The notes: generated by a model not told the origin, from the sequence alone. DNA of 64,000 nt from Venatoribacter pacificus (GCF_025318105.1 NZ_JAOANI010000028.1:124001-188000); one strand, 5' to 3'. Shown: positions 44,625-54,205, numbered from the stretch's first letter. Numbers and translations: made by a program.

Positions 44625-45071
44625 ATGCAGGATTTGTATGATTATCCGGTCGTCATTGAAGTAACGGTGGCCTGGGGCGAAATGGATGCCTTTCAGCACG
44701 TCAATAACGCTCAGTTCTTCCGCTACTTTGAGAGTGCGAGGGTGCAGTATTTCGACAACCTGAAAATTCTCGATTACATGAACAACTACGCCCGCGGGCC
44801 GATTCTGGCGTCGACCAATGCTAAATTTCTGGCACCGGTGAAATACCCGGACACGCTGAGTGTCGGTATCCGCAGTGTGCAGCTGGAGAGCGGGCGTATT
44901 ACCCAGGAGTACGCGGTCTGGAGCCACGAAACATCGCGCCTGGTGGCCAAAGGTGAAAGTCTGCTGGTGTTCTTTGATTACAAGGCCGGGCGTCCCTGTG
45001 AGATTCCACCGGCGTTGGCAGAAAGTATTCTGAAACTGGAGCCGTATTTAGCGGAAAAGGCATCGAGCTGA
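44625..45071 (+). CDS. Acyl-CoA thioesterase, 4HBT hot-dog family
   Basis: 148 residues of the 4-hydroxybenzoyl-CoA thioesterase-like hot-dog fold: VTVAWGEMDAFQHVNNAQFFRYFESAR is the family signature, with the catalytic Asp in GEMDAFQHVNN. The YbgC/FcbC group hydrolyses short or medium acyl-CoAs; the exact substrate is not predictable. A single-gene unit bounded by a leader palindrome and a terminator, convergent with the methionine-salvage operon. Confidence 0.85.
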   Translation: MQDLYDYPVVIEVTVAWGEMDAFQHVNNAQFFRYFESARVQYFDNLKILDYMNNYARGPILASTNAKFLAPVKYPDTLSVGIRSVQLESGRITQEYAVWSHETSRLVAKGESLLVFFDYKAGRPCEIPPALAESILKLEPYLAEKASS

Positions 45072-45081
45072 CAGGCCCAAT

Positions 45082-45112
45082 AAAAACGGCAGGATAATCC
45101 TGCCGTTTTTTT
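45082..45112. terminator. Bidirectional terminator between thioesterase gene and mtnC
   Basis: ACGGCAGGA / TCCTGCCGT stem with A5 and T7 flanks. Serves both the thioesterase gene and the convergent mtnABDC transcript. Confidence 0.88.
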
Positions 45113-45126
45113 GCCGCTGCTGAGCT

Positions 45127-45834
45127 TCACAGCACTATGTCGGCAAAGCTGCTGACGGCGGTATGAGTGGTGTTCTGCGGCAATGCACCATCACGCACCA
45201 GCCAGCAGGTCTGCATGCCCGCTTCGCGCGCGGCATCCAGTTCTTCAGCGATATCCGACAGAAACAGCACATCCGCCGCCTGAATATCATGTTGCTTCTG
45301 CAGTTCGGCGAGGATATTCCGGTAGGAACCGGCCTCACGTTTGCCGCCAACCAGAGTATCGAAATGACCGCTGAACAACGGCAGCAGATCGCCATCCTGT
45401 GAATATCCGAAAAACAGCTTCTGTGCCTGTACTGAGCCAGAAGAATAGACATACAGCGGAATACCGTTGGCATGCCAGCGCTGCAGATATTCGGTGGCAT
45501 CGGCATACATATGGGCGGCGTAATCACGGTTCTTGTAGCCCGATTCCCAGATCAGCCCCTGCAGTGCTTTCAGCGGTGTTACTTTGCGGTCGGCGGCGAT
45601 CCATTCCTGCAGCAGGGCGATCAGCGCTTCATGATCGCTGGCATCAATATTCAGGCCCTCCGCGGCAGCCAGTTGTGCTGTAGCCGTCAGGTGTTCTTGC
45701 ACCTGGGGATTACTCAGATGGTTGCGTATATAGTCCGGTAAATGCTGTGCGGCATAGGGGAACAACACGTCTTTAACAAACGCAATGGAGGACGTGGTGC
45801 CCTCAATATCGGTCAGAATCAGTTTTACGGTCAT
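45127..45834 (-). CDS. mtnC: Enolase-phosphatase E1 (MtnC)
   Basis: HAD-family enzyme of the methionine salvage pathway; it enolises and dephosphorylates 2,3-diketo-5-methylthiopentyl-1-phosphate. 235 residues. The nucleophile motif is LTDIEGTTSS near the start; SSGSVQAQKLFFGYS and FLSDIAEELDAAREAGM complete the HAD motifs. Last gene of mtnA-mtnB-mtnD-mtnC on the minus strand, 12 bases after mtnD. Confidence 0.95.
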   Translation of the reverse strand: MTVKLILTDIEGTTSSIAFVKDVLFPYAAQHLPDYIRNHLSNPQVQEHLTATAQLAAAEGLNIDASDHEALIALLQEWIAADRKVTPLKALQGLIWESGYKNRDYAAHMYADATEYLQRWHANGIPLYVYSSGSVQAQKLFFGYSQDGDLLPLFSGHFDTLVGGKREAGSYRNILAELQKQHDIQAADVLFLSDIAEELDAAREAGMQTCWLVRDGALPQNTTHTAVSSFADIVL

Positions 45835-45846
45835 CAGGGTTGCGGC

Positions 45847-46392
45847 TCAGTTTTCCAGACGGTTAAAGCGTTCGGCGATGTCGCTGCCGGTAAAGTTGGC
45901 GACCCAGCCGTCGGGATTATTAAACAGACGGATGGCAATAAAACCGGGGTTCGGTCCCATATCAAACCAGTGGGGAGTATTGGCCGGTACGCTGATCAGG
46001 TCGCCTTTCTGGCATAACACTTCAAAGATTTTTTGTTCGGCGTGCAGGGTGAACAGACCTTCACCGGAGACAAAAAAGCGTACTTCGTCTTCGCTGTGAG
46101 TATGTTCGCTGAGGAATTTCTGGCGCAGTTCAGCCTTTTGCGGATGATCGGAATTAAGACTGACCACATCCACAGTTTGGTAACCGTCCTCACGCATCAG
46201 GCGTTCGATATCCTGTTGATAGGCGCTGATGACTTCTTCCTGTTGCGCCCCGGCACTGAGGTCGCTGCCGGTTTGCCACTGCTCGAAGCGTACGCCGATC
46301 TCCGCCAGTCGCGACTGAATCTTGCTGCTGTTATCACTGGTGAACAACAGGTTCGTTGTATCGTGATCGGTATAGATGCGGATAATGCTCAT
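45847..46392 (-). CDS. mtnD: Acireductone dioxygenase (MtnD)
   Basis: Cupin metalloenzyme converting acireductone to the methionine precursor 2-keto-4-methylthiobutyrate and formate (Fe form). 181 residues. Metal ligands are visible in EHTHSEDEVRFFVSGEG (H, H, E) and in the second cupin motif around ANTPHWFDMG (H). The product identity depends on bound Fe or Ni and is not visible in sequence. Ten bases after mtnB. Confidence 0.95.
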   Translation of the reverse strand: MSIIRIYTDHDTTNLLFTSDNSSKIQSRLAEIGVRFEQWQTGSDLSAGAQQEEVISAYQQDIERLMREDGYQTVDVVSLNSDHPQKAELRQKFLSEHTHSEDEVRFFVSGEGLFTLHAEQKIFEVLCQKGDLISVPANTPHWFDMGPNPGFIAIRLFNNPDGWVANFTGSDIAERFNRLEN

Positions 46393-46401
46393 GGCAGTCC
46401 C

Positions 46402-47031
46402 TTAGAGTTGACGGAGTTTCAGCAATTCGAGCTGGTAGCCTAACAGGTTTTCCAGCGCTTCCAGATGACGGAAACATTCCGCCAGATCTTTGCCCCAGGT
46501 GTACACGCCGTGGCCGCGTATCAGGTAGGCGTGGCCCTGGCCCTGGGTGCTCATGTGCTGTTCGACCAGAGCGGCCAGACGGGCAATGTCCTGATCGTTG
46601 GCAAACAGCGGGAAGCTGAGGGTGTCTTCGTGGGTAGTTTCCCCGGCAAAGGCTTTCTGCAGTTCCCAGCCGCTAAGCTGTAGCTGATCCTGTGGCCAGA
46701 TTTGTGACAGCACCACCGCCACCGGCGAATGGGTATGAAGCACAGCACCAATGGTCGGATCACGCTCATACAATTGAGTATGCAACAGGGTTTCGGCGGA
46801 AGGCTTGCCTGAAGTCAGTGCGTGGCCTTGCCAGTCAACGACCAGAATATCCGCCGGAGTGAGCTCGCCTTTATGCTTGCCTGAGCTGGTCAGCGCGCAG
46901 CACTGCTCATTCAGGCGTACGGAATAGTTGGAACTGGTGGCCGGTGACCAGCCACGGCTGTAGAGGATGCGGCCGTAATCGCACAGCGCCTGGGCGGCGC
47001 GGGCAAAATCCTGCTGATTGAACATGGCCAT
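46402..47031 (-). CDS. mtnB: Methylthioribulose-1-phosphate dehydratase (MtnB)
   Basis: Class II aldolase-fold zinc enzyme that dehydrates methylthioribulose-1-phosphate. 209 residues. Zinc ligands lie in LHTHSPVAVVLS and LIRGHGVYTWGK; the N-terminus (LCDYGRILYSRGWSPATSSNYSVR) is typical. An ATG two codons in is an alternative start. Three bases after mtnA. Confidence 0.94.
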   Translation of the reverse strand: MAMFNQQDFARAAQALCDYGRILYSRGWSPATSSNYSVRLNEQCCALTSSGKHKGELTPADILVVDWQGHALTSGKPSAETLLHTQLYERDPTIGAVLHTHSPVAVVLSQIWPQDQLQLSGWELQKAFAGETTHEDTLSFPLFANDQDIARLAALVEQHMSTQGQGHAYLIRGHGVYTWGKDLAECFRHLEALENLLGYQLELLKLRQL

Positions 47032-47034
47032 TCC

Positions 47035-48051
47035 TCAGCGCGCCAGCAGCAGCGCAACGCTGTCGCGGTCGGGTTGCATGATCAGGCCTTTTTCGGTGGC
47101 GATCACATCAATCAGCCCGGCCGGGGTAACATCAAATGACGGGTTAATTGCATGGCAGCCTTGCGGTGCAATAGGGTGGCCAAACAGGCTGGTGACTTCT
47201 TCCTGTGGGCGCTGCTCAATCGGAATATCGTCGCCGCTGGCCAGGGTTAAGTCGAAGGTGGTGGTCGGTGCGGCGACCATGACTTTGACACCATGATGCT
47301 TGGCCAGAACGGCCAGGCTGTAGGTACCGATTTTGTTGGCCACATCGCCGTTGGCGGTAATGCGGTCGGCACCAACAATGACCCAATCCACATTACCCTG
47401 ACGGAACAGTTGTGCAGCCGCGCCGTCGCAGACCAGCGATACCGGAATCTGATCCTGCATCAACTCCCAGGCGGTGAGACGTGCCCCCTGTAACCATGGG
47501 CGGGTTTCACCGGCATACACCTGAGTAACCTTACCTTCAGCATAACCGCTGCGGATAATGCCAAGGGCGGTGCCATGACCACCGGTGGCCAGTGCGCCGG
47601 TGTTGCAGTGGGTGTAGATCACGGCATTTTCCGGCAATACCGAGGCACCGAATTCGCCCATGGCGAGGTTGGCGGCAATGTCTTCTTCGTGAATCTTACG
47701 GGCTTCGGCCACCAGTGTATGAGCATCGGCGGAGTTCAGCGCGGCCATACGCTCCAGCGCCCAGAACAGATTCACGGCGGTTGGGCGGGATTCTGCCAGA
47801 ACATGATAAGCCTGTTGCAGATCGCGTCCGGCCAGTGCGTCCAGAGCATAGCCATAAGCCGCGGCAATACCAATGGCCGGGGCACCGCGCACGACCATGG
47901 CGCGGATAGCATCGGCGACTTCGGCGGCGGTGGTGTATTCGAGTACACGGTGTTCGTGCGGGAGAACGCGCTGATCAAGCAGGTGCAGGCTTTGCTGGCG
48001 CCATTCAATGGCATGAAAAGAAGCGTGTGCGGATGCAGAATGTACAGACAT
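47035..48051 (-). CDS. mtnA: Methylthioribose-1-phosphate isomerase (MtnA)
   Basis: Interconverts methylthioribose-1-phosphate and methylthioribulose-1-phosphate, the first step encoded in this operon. 338 residues of the eIF2B-like fold, with RGAPAIGIAAAYG, THCNTGALATGGHGTALG (catalytic Cys) and IVGADRITANGDVANKIGTY (catalytic Asp). First gene of mtnABDC. MTA phosphorylase or MTR kinase, needed to make the substrate, and the final transaminase are not in the window. The upstream region holds MITE copy B. Confidence 0.95.
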   Translation of the reverse strand: MSVHSASAHASFHAIEWRQQSLHLLDQRVLPHEHRVLEYTTAAEVADAIRAMVVRGAPAIGIAAAYGYALDALAGRDLQQAYHVLAESRPTAVNLFWALERMAALNSADAHTLVAEARKIHEEDIAANLAMGEFGASVLPENAVIYTHCNTGALATGGHGTALGIIRSGYAEGKVTQVYAGETRPWLQGARLTAWELMQDQIPVSLVCDGAAAQLFRQGNVDWVIVGADRITANGDVANKIGTYSLAVLAKHHGVKVMVAAPTTTFDLTLASGDDIPIEQRPQEEVTSLFGHPIAPQGCHAINPSFDVTPAGLIDVIATEKGLIMQPDRDSVALLLAR

Positions 48052-48127
48052 GGTGGCCGTCCTGATAGCAAGGCGCGTGACAGTGATAATACCTCTGCCA
48101 CGCGCTTAAAATAAGGCGGCTATTTTA

Positions 48128-48391
48128 GGGCCTGTTAACACTAATTGAACAGGCCTGTTATTGGCTAAAAATGTCTCAGGCAAGGCGCTGAGAGTGTTGC
48201 CTAACGGGTTAAGCGAACGAACAGCAACGCAGGATGAGGGATTTTTAGCGATAACCCTTCGGGCTGAAGCCAGTTTTCCCCATAAACATCGTCGTTCGTC
48301 ATTCATTTAGCCTGCTAATATCACTTCTCTCTCCTTGTTCTGAGAAAAACTGGCTCTCAGCAGGTCCGGTTCACTTAGTGTTAACAGGCCC
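48128..48391 (-). mobile_element. MITE-like repeat, copy B (264 bp)
   Basis: The same element as 28307-28570, in opposite orientation and of identical length, with ends GGGCCTGTTAACACTAA and its complement TTAGTGTTAACAGGCCC. A 66-codon frame on the minus strand is broken in the other copy, so it is not taken as a gene. It fills most of the gap between the chemoreceptor gene (stop 48412) and mtnA (start 48051), ending 76 bases before the mtnA ATG. Confidence 0.85.
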
Positions 48392-48411
48392 TGGCCGAAT
48401 GACACCTGATC

Positions 48412-50031
48412 CTAAACTTTAAACTCGTTTACGATGCTGCGCAGTTGCTCAGCCTGTTCCGCCAGCTGTTCGGAAGCGCTGGCGGTATTGGTGGCTTCGC
48501 GCACGGTGTTTTCGGATACCTGATTAATACGCACGATGTTGGCGCTGATTTCGGCAGCGACCTGGCTTTGCTCTTCGGCGGCGGTGGCCACCTGTGCGTT
48601 CATATTGTTGATGGTGGTCACGTGCTGCATGATGCTGTTGAGTGAGCTTTCGGCCTGACGTGATTGTTCGACCGCTTTCTGTGCATTGCTCTGGCTCAGC
48701 TCCATCACCTGTACCGCCTCCTGCATATTGCGGTTGAGTCGTTCGGTAACACTCTGAATATCGCTGGTGGTTTCTTCGGTACGGGCCGCCAGTGCCCGTA
48801 CTTCATCGGCGACGACGGCAAAGCCACGGCCCTGTTCACCGGCCCGGGCGGCTTCGATGGCAGCATTCAGTGCCAGCAGGTTGGTTTGTGCAGCAATGCC
48901 CTGAATGGTTTTTGAAGCATTACCGATTAACTCGCTTTCTTTGGACAGCGTCTGGATGACGTCGCGCGCACGCTGAACATCCTCTACCAGCTCGGTAATG
49001 GCGCGGATATTCGCTTCCATCACTTTTTGTGAGGCGCTGGTCTCGTCACTGGCTTTGCGTGTTGCATCGGCAGCGGACTCCGCGCTCTCAGCCACTTCGG
49101 AGGCGGTGGCTGACATCTGATTGACGGCGGTAGCCACCTGTTCAATTTCATCCTGCTGATGCTCGATACCACGGCGGGTCGCGGTGGCGATGGTCAGTAC
49201 TTTTTCTGAACCCGCCGAAACGCCCAGACTGAGGTTGGCCATTACCCGTACCAGCAGTTGCAGATGGCTGATAAAGCCATTGAAGTTGGTGACCAGTTTA
49301 CCGATTTCGTCGGTAGCGCGGGTTTGCAGGCGTACGGTGAGGTCACCATGGCCAGTCGCCATGGCTCCCAGCGAGTGCACAATACGGTTGACCAGGCGGG
49401 TGATCAGGCTGGATATATACCAGGCCGTAAACTGCAGCATGGCGATCATGATCAGAGCAATGACCAGTCCCACTTGCAGGGTACGGCTGCTTTCATTACT
49501 GGTTGCCTGAATTTCGGCGGAGAAATTACGGTAGTTTTGCTGACGCAGTTGTTCCAGCATTTTGCTGAACGCATCGTAAGTCTGATTGGCTTTTTGCGCC
49601 TGCTGGGCCAGTTGCGCAAGTTCAATTGTGCCCTGAATCATCCCTTCGGCCATCTGGCTGGCACTCGCCCAGTACTGGTTGTAAGCGGCGTTCAGCTCCT
49701 GCAGTTGTTGTTGGCTGTCCGGCAGCAGCTGGCGGATGTCGGTCAGCGTTGCCTGCATATCCTCATGGTGGCGGCGTGCTTCGTTGATGCGGTCTTCATC
49801 CAGGTCAGCCACCGCGTTGGCCAGTTCGTTCCGCACCTTAAACAGCAACAGACCGCTGTGGTCGATTTTTTCCGTCAGCGGGAAGGTGATCTTTTCCATG
49901 TGGTTCAGGCTGGACTCCATTCGCTGTTGTGCCAAAAGCGAGTAGCCCAGATAGATGATAAAGCCGGCGGCGCCCGTCAGGGCAATGGCGAATATTTTGT
50001 AACGCAGTGATAGTCCGTTGAACAGGGTCAT
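48412..50031 (-). CDS. Methyl-accepting chemotaxis protein
   Basis: 539 residues with N-terminal helix (YKIFAIALTGAAGFIIYLGYSLL), a four-helix-type periplasmic sensor region (~35-185), a second membrane helix (GLVIALIMIAMLQFTAWYI), HAMP (~210-262) and a long cytoplasmic signalling coiled coil. The hairpin tip TNLLALNAAIEAARAGEQGRGFAVVADEVR, given here in part, is the CheA/CheW contact site. Ligand unknown. There is no CheR-binding pentapeptide at the C-terminus (ends VNEFKV). No chemotaxis operon is nearby; the motAB genes at 25 kb are the only other motility genes. Confidence 0.92.
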   Translation of the reverse strand: MTLFNGLSLRYKIFAIALTGAAGFIIYLGYSLLAQQRMESSLNHMEKITFPLTEKIDHSGLLLFKVRNELANAVADLDEDRINEARRHHEDMQATLTDIRQLLPDSQQQLQELNAAYNQYWASASQMAEGMIQGTIELAQLAQQAQKANQTYDAFSKMLEQLRQQNYRNFSAEIQATSNESSRTLQVGLVIALIMIAMLQFTAWYISSLITRLVNRIVHSLGAMATGHGDLTVRLQTRATDEIGKLVTNFNGFISHLQLLVRVMANLSLGVSAGSEKVLTIATATRRGIEHQQDEIEQVATAVNQMSATASEVAESAESAADATRKASDETSASQKVMEANIRAITELVEDVQRARDVIQTLSKESELIGNASKTIQGIAAQTNLLALNAAIEAARAGEQGRGFAVVADEVRALAARTEETTSDIQSVTERLNRNMQEAVQVMELSQSNAQKAVEQSRQAESSLNSIMQHVTTINNMNAQVATAAEEQSQVAAEISANIVRINQVSENTVREATNTASASEQLAEQAEQLRSIVNEFKV

Positions 50032-50197
50032 TCAGCATCATCCTGATTGATAACTCAGCATTAGGAATAGCCGATGAAACGCCGCTGCTCAAGCGAACTG
50101 ACGTGATAGTCAGCGCGTCCTTTGCGGCGGAAGAAAATAAGGGTATTTAGTAGTGCTCAGGCATGAGGCAGGGCTCATGCCTGAGTATCAGACGGGA

Positions 50198-51856
50198 TCA
50201 GAGCATTTCCTGCATCTGCTGGAACGCACGCACGAGGCCGTTGGTAGAACCATCAAAATGCTGCGGAATACGTTGTGATTCCAGCGCTTCCAATACTTTA
50301 TTACCAAGCTGCTTGCCCAGCTCAACACCCCACTGATCGAAGGAGTTAACGCCCCAGAGCATGCCCTGAGCGGCCACTTTATGTTCATACAGTGCGATTA
50401 AGGCCCCGATGGTCTGGGGCTTGGATTTCGGGTAGTACAGCGTGTTACTTGGGCGGTTTCCGGGGATTACCTTCTGCGGCGCCAGGACGATGGCTTCGGC
50501 TTTGCTCATGCCGGCGGCAATCAGTTCCTCAACCGCTTCTTCTTCCGATTTGCCCTGCAGCAGGGCCTGACTTTGGCTCAGGCAGTTGGAGACCAGTATG
50601 GCGTGGAAGTTATCAATGGGGTTGTGGCTGCACATTGGCATAATGAAGTCACAGGGCGAGAAGTGGGTGCCCTGATGCAGCAGCTGGTGAAATGCATGCT
50701 GGCCGTTGGTGCCTACACCACCCCAAATGATCGGGCCGGTCTGATAGTCAACCTGATAACCATCGGCGGTCACCGACTTACCGTTACTTTCCATATCCAG
50801 TTGCTGCAGGTGGGCCGGTAATGTGCGCAGATAATGGTCGTAGGGCAGAATGGCGTGGGAGTTCACACCAAAGAAATTGACATACCAGACCCCCAGCAAT
50901 GCCATCAGTACCGGCATATTCTGTTCCAGTGGCGCGGTGCGGAAATGCTCGTCCATTTCAAAGGCACCGCGTAACAAATCGCGGAAGTTGTCGATGCCAA
51001 TCGCCAGCGCCAGCGGCAGACCAATGGCTGACCAGAGTGAATAACGGCCGCCGACCCAATCCCACATCGGGAAAATATTTTCTTTGGCGATACCAAATTC
51101 AACGGCTTTTTCAACGTTGGATGATACGGCGGTAAAGTGCTTGGCCAGATCGCTTTCGTTGCCGCCGTTATCGAGGAACCAGCGCCGGCAGGCCAGCGCA
51201 TTCTTCAGGGTTTCCTGCGTACTGAACGACTTTGACTGGATAATAAACAGCGTGGTGGCCGGATCGAGACGTTTAAGAATCTCGGTAATGTGCGAGCCGT
51301 CAATATTGGCCAGATAGTGGATCGTCAGGCGACTGTCCCAGTAAGGTTTCAGCGCTCCGGAAGCCAGTTTGGGGCCAAGGAATGAACCGCCGATGCCAAT
51401 GGATACCACGTCGGTAAAAGGTTTGTTGCTGTAGCCACGCCATTGGTTACGGCGGATCTTCCAGCAGAACTCTTCCATACGATGCACGGTGTCTTTGATT
51501 TCCGGCATGATGTCCTGGCCGTTCACCATCACCGGACGGTCGCTGAAATTGCGCAGGGCGGTATGCAGAGCCGGGCGCTTTTCGCTGCGGTTGATGGCCT
51601 CACCACTGAACATATTGTCTATGTGCAACGGCAGTTCGCGCTCTTTGGCCAGTTGCAGCAGCAGGCGCATGGTTTCTTCGGTGACCCGGTTTTTGGAGTA
51701 ATCCAGACTCAGTCCGGCTGCCTGGATATGGAAGCGCTCAAAACGGTAAGGATCATCAGCAAACCAGTCGCGCATATGCTGGTCTTTGATGGACAGATGA
51801 TGCTGCTGCAGCGATTTCCAGATCTCAGACTGGGTCAGGCTTCCTGTAACGGCCAT
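50198..51856 (-). CDS. pgi: Glucose-6-phosphate isomerase
   Basis: Interconverts glucose-6-phosphate and fructose-6-phosphate. 552 residues, normal length. Signatures VVSIGIGGSFLGPKLAS, GGRYSLWSAIGLPLA and the C-terminal GVNSFDQWGVELGK (catalytic Lys/His region nearby) are intact. It lies after panD, as in Pseudomonas, with a terminator between panD and pgi. Confidence 0.97.
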   Translation of the reverse strand: MAVTGSLTQSEIWKSLQQHHLSIKDQHMRDWFADDPYRFERFHIQAAGLSLDYSKNRVTEETMRLLLQLAKERELPLHIDNMFSGEAINRSEKRPALHTALRNFSDRPVMVNGQDIMPEIKDTVHRMEEFCWKIRRNQWRGYSNKPFTDVVSIGIGGSFLGPKLASGALKPYWDSRLTIHYLANIDGSHITEILKRLDPATTLFIIQSKSFSTQETLKNALACRRWFLDNGGNESDLAKHFTAVSSNVEKAVEFGIAKENIFPMWDWVGGRYSLWSAIGLPLALAIGIDNFRDLLRGAFEMDEHFRTAPLEQNMPVLMALLGVWYVNFFGVNSHAILPYDHYLRTLPAHLQQLDMESNGKSVTADGYQVDYQTGPIIWGGVGTNGQHAFHQLLHQGTHFSPCDFIMPMCSHNPIDNFHAILVSNCLSQSQALLQGKSEEEAVEELIAAGMSKAEAIVLAPQKVIPGNRPSNTLYYPKSKPQTIGALIALYEHKVAAQGMLWGVNSFDQWGVELGKQLGNKVLEALESQRIPQHFDGSTNGLVRAFQQMQEML

Positions 51857-51994
51857 GGGCTTTCCTTAAATACGGTCGGATAACAACGACAAATCAGATG
51901 CGGCGAGTATACGGAAGGCAGCAACAACGGCAAAGCTCAGGGGGGAAGTATTGCCAGCAGAACGTAAGTATTGTCCGGGTGAGCGAAGTAAAAA

Positions 51995-52018
51995 AAACGC
52001 CGCTGAAAAGCGGCGTTT
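51995..52018 (-). terminator. Intrinsic terminator after panD
   Basis: Perfect AAACGCCGCT / AGCGGCGTTT stem with a GAAA-type tetraloop. The T-run follows it on the minus strand (A7 at 51991-51997 on the plus strand), so it ends panD transcription before pgi. Confidence 0.85.
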
Positions 52019-52041
52019 ATGGGGCAGGCTGTGAGATGAAC

Positions 52042-52422
52042 TCAGGCAACCTGAACCGGAATATCGAAGCTGGTATGGCTGACGCTGTTATCGGCGTTCA
52101 GGTAAACCATTTTAGGCTTGAACGTAGCCAGTTCTTTTTCGTCATAGTTCGCGTAAGCACAAATAATAATGCGGTCGCCCACATCAGCCATATGCGCTGC
52201 AGCACCATTAACGGAAATGATACCTGAACCATCTTCGCCACGAATAATATAGGTGGTGAAGCGTTTGCCATTATTGATGTTATAGATCTGGATCTGTTCA
52301 AACTCACGCATGCCCGCGAGATCCAGTAACTGGCCGTCAATGGCACAAGAGCCTTCATAGTTCAGGACTGAGTGCGTAACCCTTGCCTGATGAAGCTTGG
52401 CTTTGAGCATGATGGATTGCAT
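52042..52422 (-). CDS. panD: Aspartate 1-decarboxylase proenzyme
   Basis: Makes beta-alanine for pantothenate. 126 residues. Self-cleavage occurs between G24 and S25 in NYEGSCAID, giving the pyruvoyl group. The rest (YNINNGKRFTTYII, NGAAAHMADVGDRIIICAYA) matches the family. 110 bases after panC on the same strand, completing panB-panC-panD. Confidence 0.97.
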   Translation of the reverse strand: MQSIMLKAKLHQARVTHSVLNYEGSCAIDGQLLDLAGMREFEQIQIYNINNGKRFTTYIIRGEDGSGIISVNGAAAHMADVGDRIIICAYANYDEKELATFKPKMVYLNADNSVSHTSFDIPVQVA

Positions 52423-52532
52423 GGTAAACCCTTTCTTTACTATTCGGACGATTCTTCGCCGCAGGACAGAATCCCGCGACGCCGGAATTGTTCACTTATC
52501 ACCCATATGGGCGCAAGGCGGCGAAGTATGCC

Positions 52533-53393
52533 TCAATCATTCGCCTGATTCAATGTCACCTGAAGATTATCAATTAAGCGCGCTGAGCCAAGGAAAGCCG
52601 CGGCCAAAACGACGACAGAGTGATCACCCAGAGTGGCGGTTGCCAGGTCTGAGGAACGGCGGATTTCCAGGTAATCGGGACGGAAACCACGCTGCTGCAG
52701 ACGTTCTGCCGCTTCTTTCAGACTGACGGCAAGGTCTTTGCCGGCCTTGAAGTCGGCGGCAATCTCGGTCAGGGTCAGGTACAGGCCCGGCGCCAGCGCG
52801 CGTTCATCGGCGTTCAGATAACCGTTACGCGAACTTAAGGCGAGTCCGTCATCAGCCCGTTTGGTGGCTACCGGGACGATTTCTACCGGCATGCACAGGT
52901 CGTTTACCATCTTGCGGATCACCGCCACCTGCTGAAAGTCTTTTTCACCAAAGAAGGCGATATCCGGCAGAACCTGATTGAACAGTTTGCTGACCACCGT
53001 GGATACGCCATCAAAATGCCCCGGGCGGCTGCCGCCGCACAGGCCCTCGGACACGACCGGCACATGCACAATGCTTTGGGCGTCCTGTCCGTTGGGGTAC
53101 ATCTCATTGACGTCGGGTGCAAATAACAGATCGCAACCTGCTGCCGCCAGTTTTTCCTGATCCGCCGGCAGGGTGCGCGGATAACGCGCCAAATCGCTCT
53201 GGTCGTTAAACTGCAGCGGATTCACAAAGATGGATGAGACGGTAAAGCAGTCTTCCGCCAGTGAGCGCTCAATCAGGCTGATATGGCCTTCGTGCAGATT
53301 ACCCATGGTTGGCACAAAACCGATACGACGGCCATTGCTGCGGGCGTTGCGGACGTGCTCACGCAGTTCGCTGATGGTATGAACGGTAATCAT
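52533..53393 (-). CDS. panC: Pantothenate synthetase
   Basis: Joins pantoate and beta-alanine with ATP. 286 residues of the nucleotidyl transferase fold: PTMGNLHEGHISLI contains the HxGH motif, and GEKDFQQVAVIRKMVNDL and ALSSRNGYL follow. The start overlaps the panB stop by four bases. Confidence 0.97.
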   Translation of the reverse strand: MITVHTISELREHVRNARSNGRRIGFVPTMGNLHEGHISLIERSLAEDCFTVSSIFVNPLQFNDQSDLARYPRTLPADQEKLAAAGCDLLFAPDVNEMYPNGQDAQSIVHVPVVSEGLCGGSRPGHFDGVSTVVSKLFNQVLPDIAFFGEKDFQQVAVIRKMVNDLCMPVEIVPVATKRADDGLALSSRNGYLNADERALAPGLYLTLTEIAADFKAGKDLAVSLKEAAERLQQRGFRPDYLEIRRSSDLATATLGDHSVVVLAAAFLGSARLIDNLQVTLNQAND

Positions 53394-54205
53394 GCGCTGA
53401 ATCCGTGCTCGGCGGCCGGGAATTGGCCGGATTTCACTTCTGCCACATAGGCGGCAAAAGCCTGTTGTACATTGCGGCCATCGGTCAGGAAGTTTTTCAC
53501 AAACTTAGGAGTGAAACCGGAGTTCAGGCCCAGCATATCGTGCATCACCAGCACCTGCGCATCGGTGTCGGCTCCGGCGCCGATGCCGACAACCGGAATC
53601 GACACCGCAGCGCTGATCCGGGCGGCCAGAGTGCTGGGCACGCATTCCAGCAGCAGCAGGTCGGTACCGGCTTTCTCCAGTGCGATGCAGTGGGCCAGCA
53701 TGGCTTCGGCTTTATCGTCTTCACGGCCCTGAACGCGGTAGCCGCCGAATTTGTTCACCGATTGCGGTGTCAGGCCGAGGTGTACGCACACCGGCACGCC
53801 CTGACGGCCCAGAGATTCAACCAGTGGAATCAGCCAGTCATCACCTTCCAGTTTGACCATGTGCGCACCGGCCTGCATCACTTTGCGGGCGCTTTCGAGC
53901 CCCTGTTCCAGGTTGCCATAACTCATGAATGGCAGGTCCGTCATGATCAATGCCGGACGCTTGGCGCGCCGGTTGCCACGGACGACCGCTTCGGTGTGAT
54001 AGACCATATGATCAACCGTAACCGGCAGTGTGCTGTCCTGGCCCTGAATAACGTTGCCGAGGGAGTCGCCGACCAGCAGCACTTCAACGCCGGCATCGGC
54101 CGCCAGTTGGGCGAAGGTCGCGTCGTAGGCGGTCAGGACTGAAAATTTTTCCTGCCCGGCTTTCATTGCCTGCAGTGAGCGGATACTGATGGGACTCATG
54201 GTCAT
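53390..54205 (-). CDS. panB: 3-methyl-2-oxobutanoate hydroxymethyltransferase
   Basis: First step of pantothenate synthesis, making ketopantoate from alpha-ketoisovalerate and methylene-tetrahydrofolate. 271 residues of TIM-barrel type: YDATFAQLAADAGVEVLLVGDSLG, VDHMVYHTEAVVRG, GIGAGADTDAQVLVMHDMLGL. First of panB-panC, and preceded by folK on the same strand. Confidence 0.97.
   Translation of the reverse strand: MTMSPISIRSLQAMKAGQEKFSVLTAYDATFAQLAADAGVEVLLVGDSLGNVIQGQDSTLPVTVDHMVYHTEAVVRGNRRAKRPALIMTDLPFMSYGNLEQGLESARKVMQAGAHMVKLEGDDWLIPLVESLGRQGVPVCVHLGLTPQSVNKFGGYRVQGREDDKAEAMLAHCIALEKAGTDLLLLECVPSTLAARISAAVSIPVVGIGAGADTDAQVLVMHDMLGLNSGFTPKFVKNFLTDGRNVQQAFAAYVAEVKSGQFPAAEHGFSA

Noticed and set aside
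48106..48306. 66-codon frame on the minus strand within MITE copy B
   Set aside because: The matching frame in copy A is closed by an early stop, so it is not conserved as coding.
53405..54142. 245-codon plus-strand frame opposite panB
   Set aside because: PanB is unambiguous on the other strand; no start signal or family match here.
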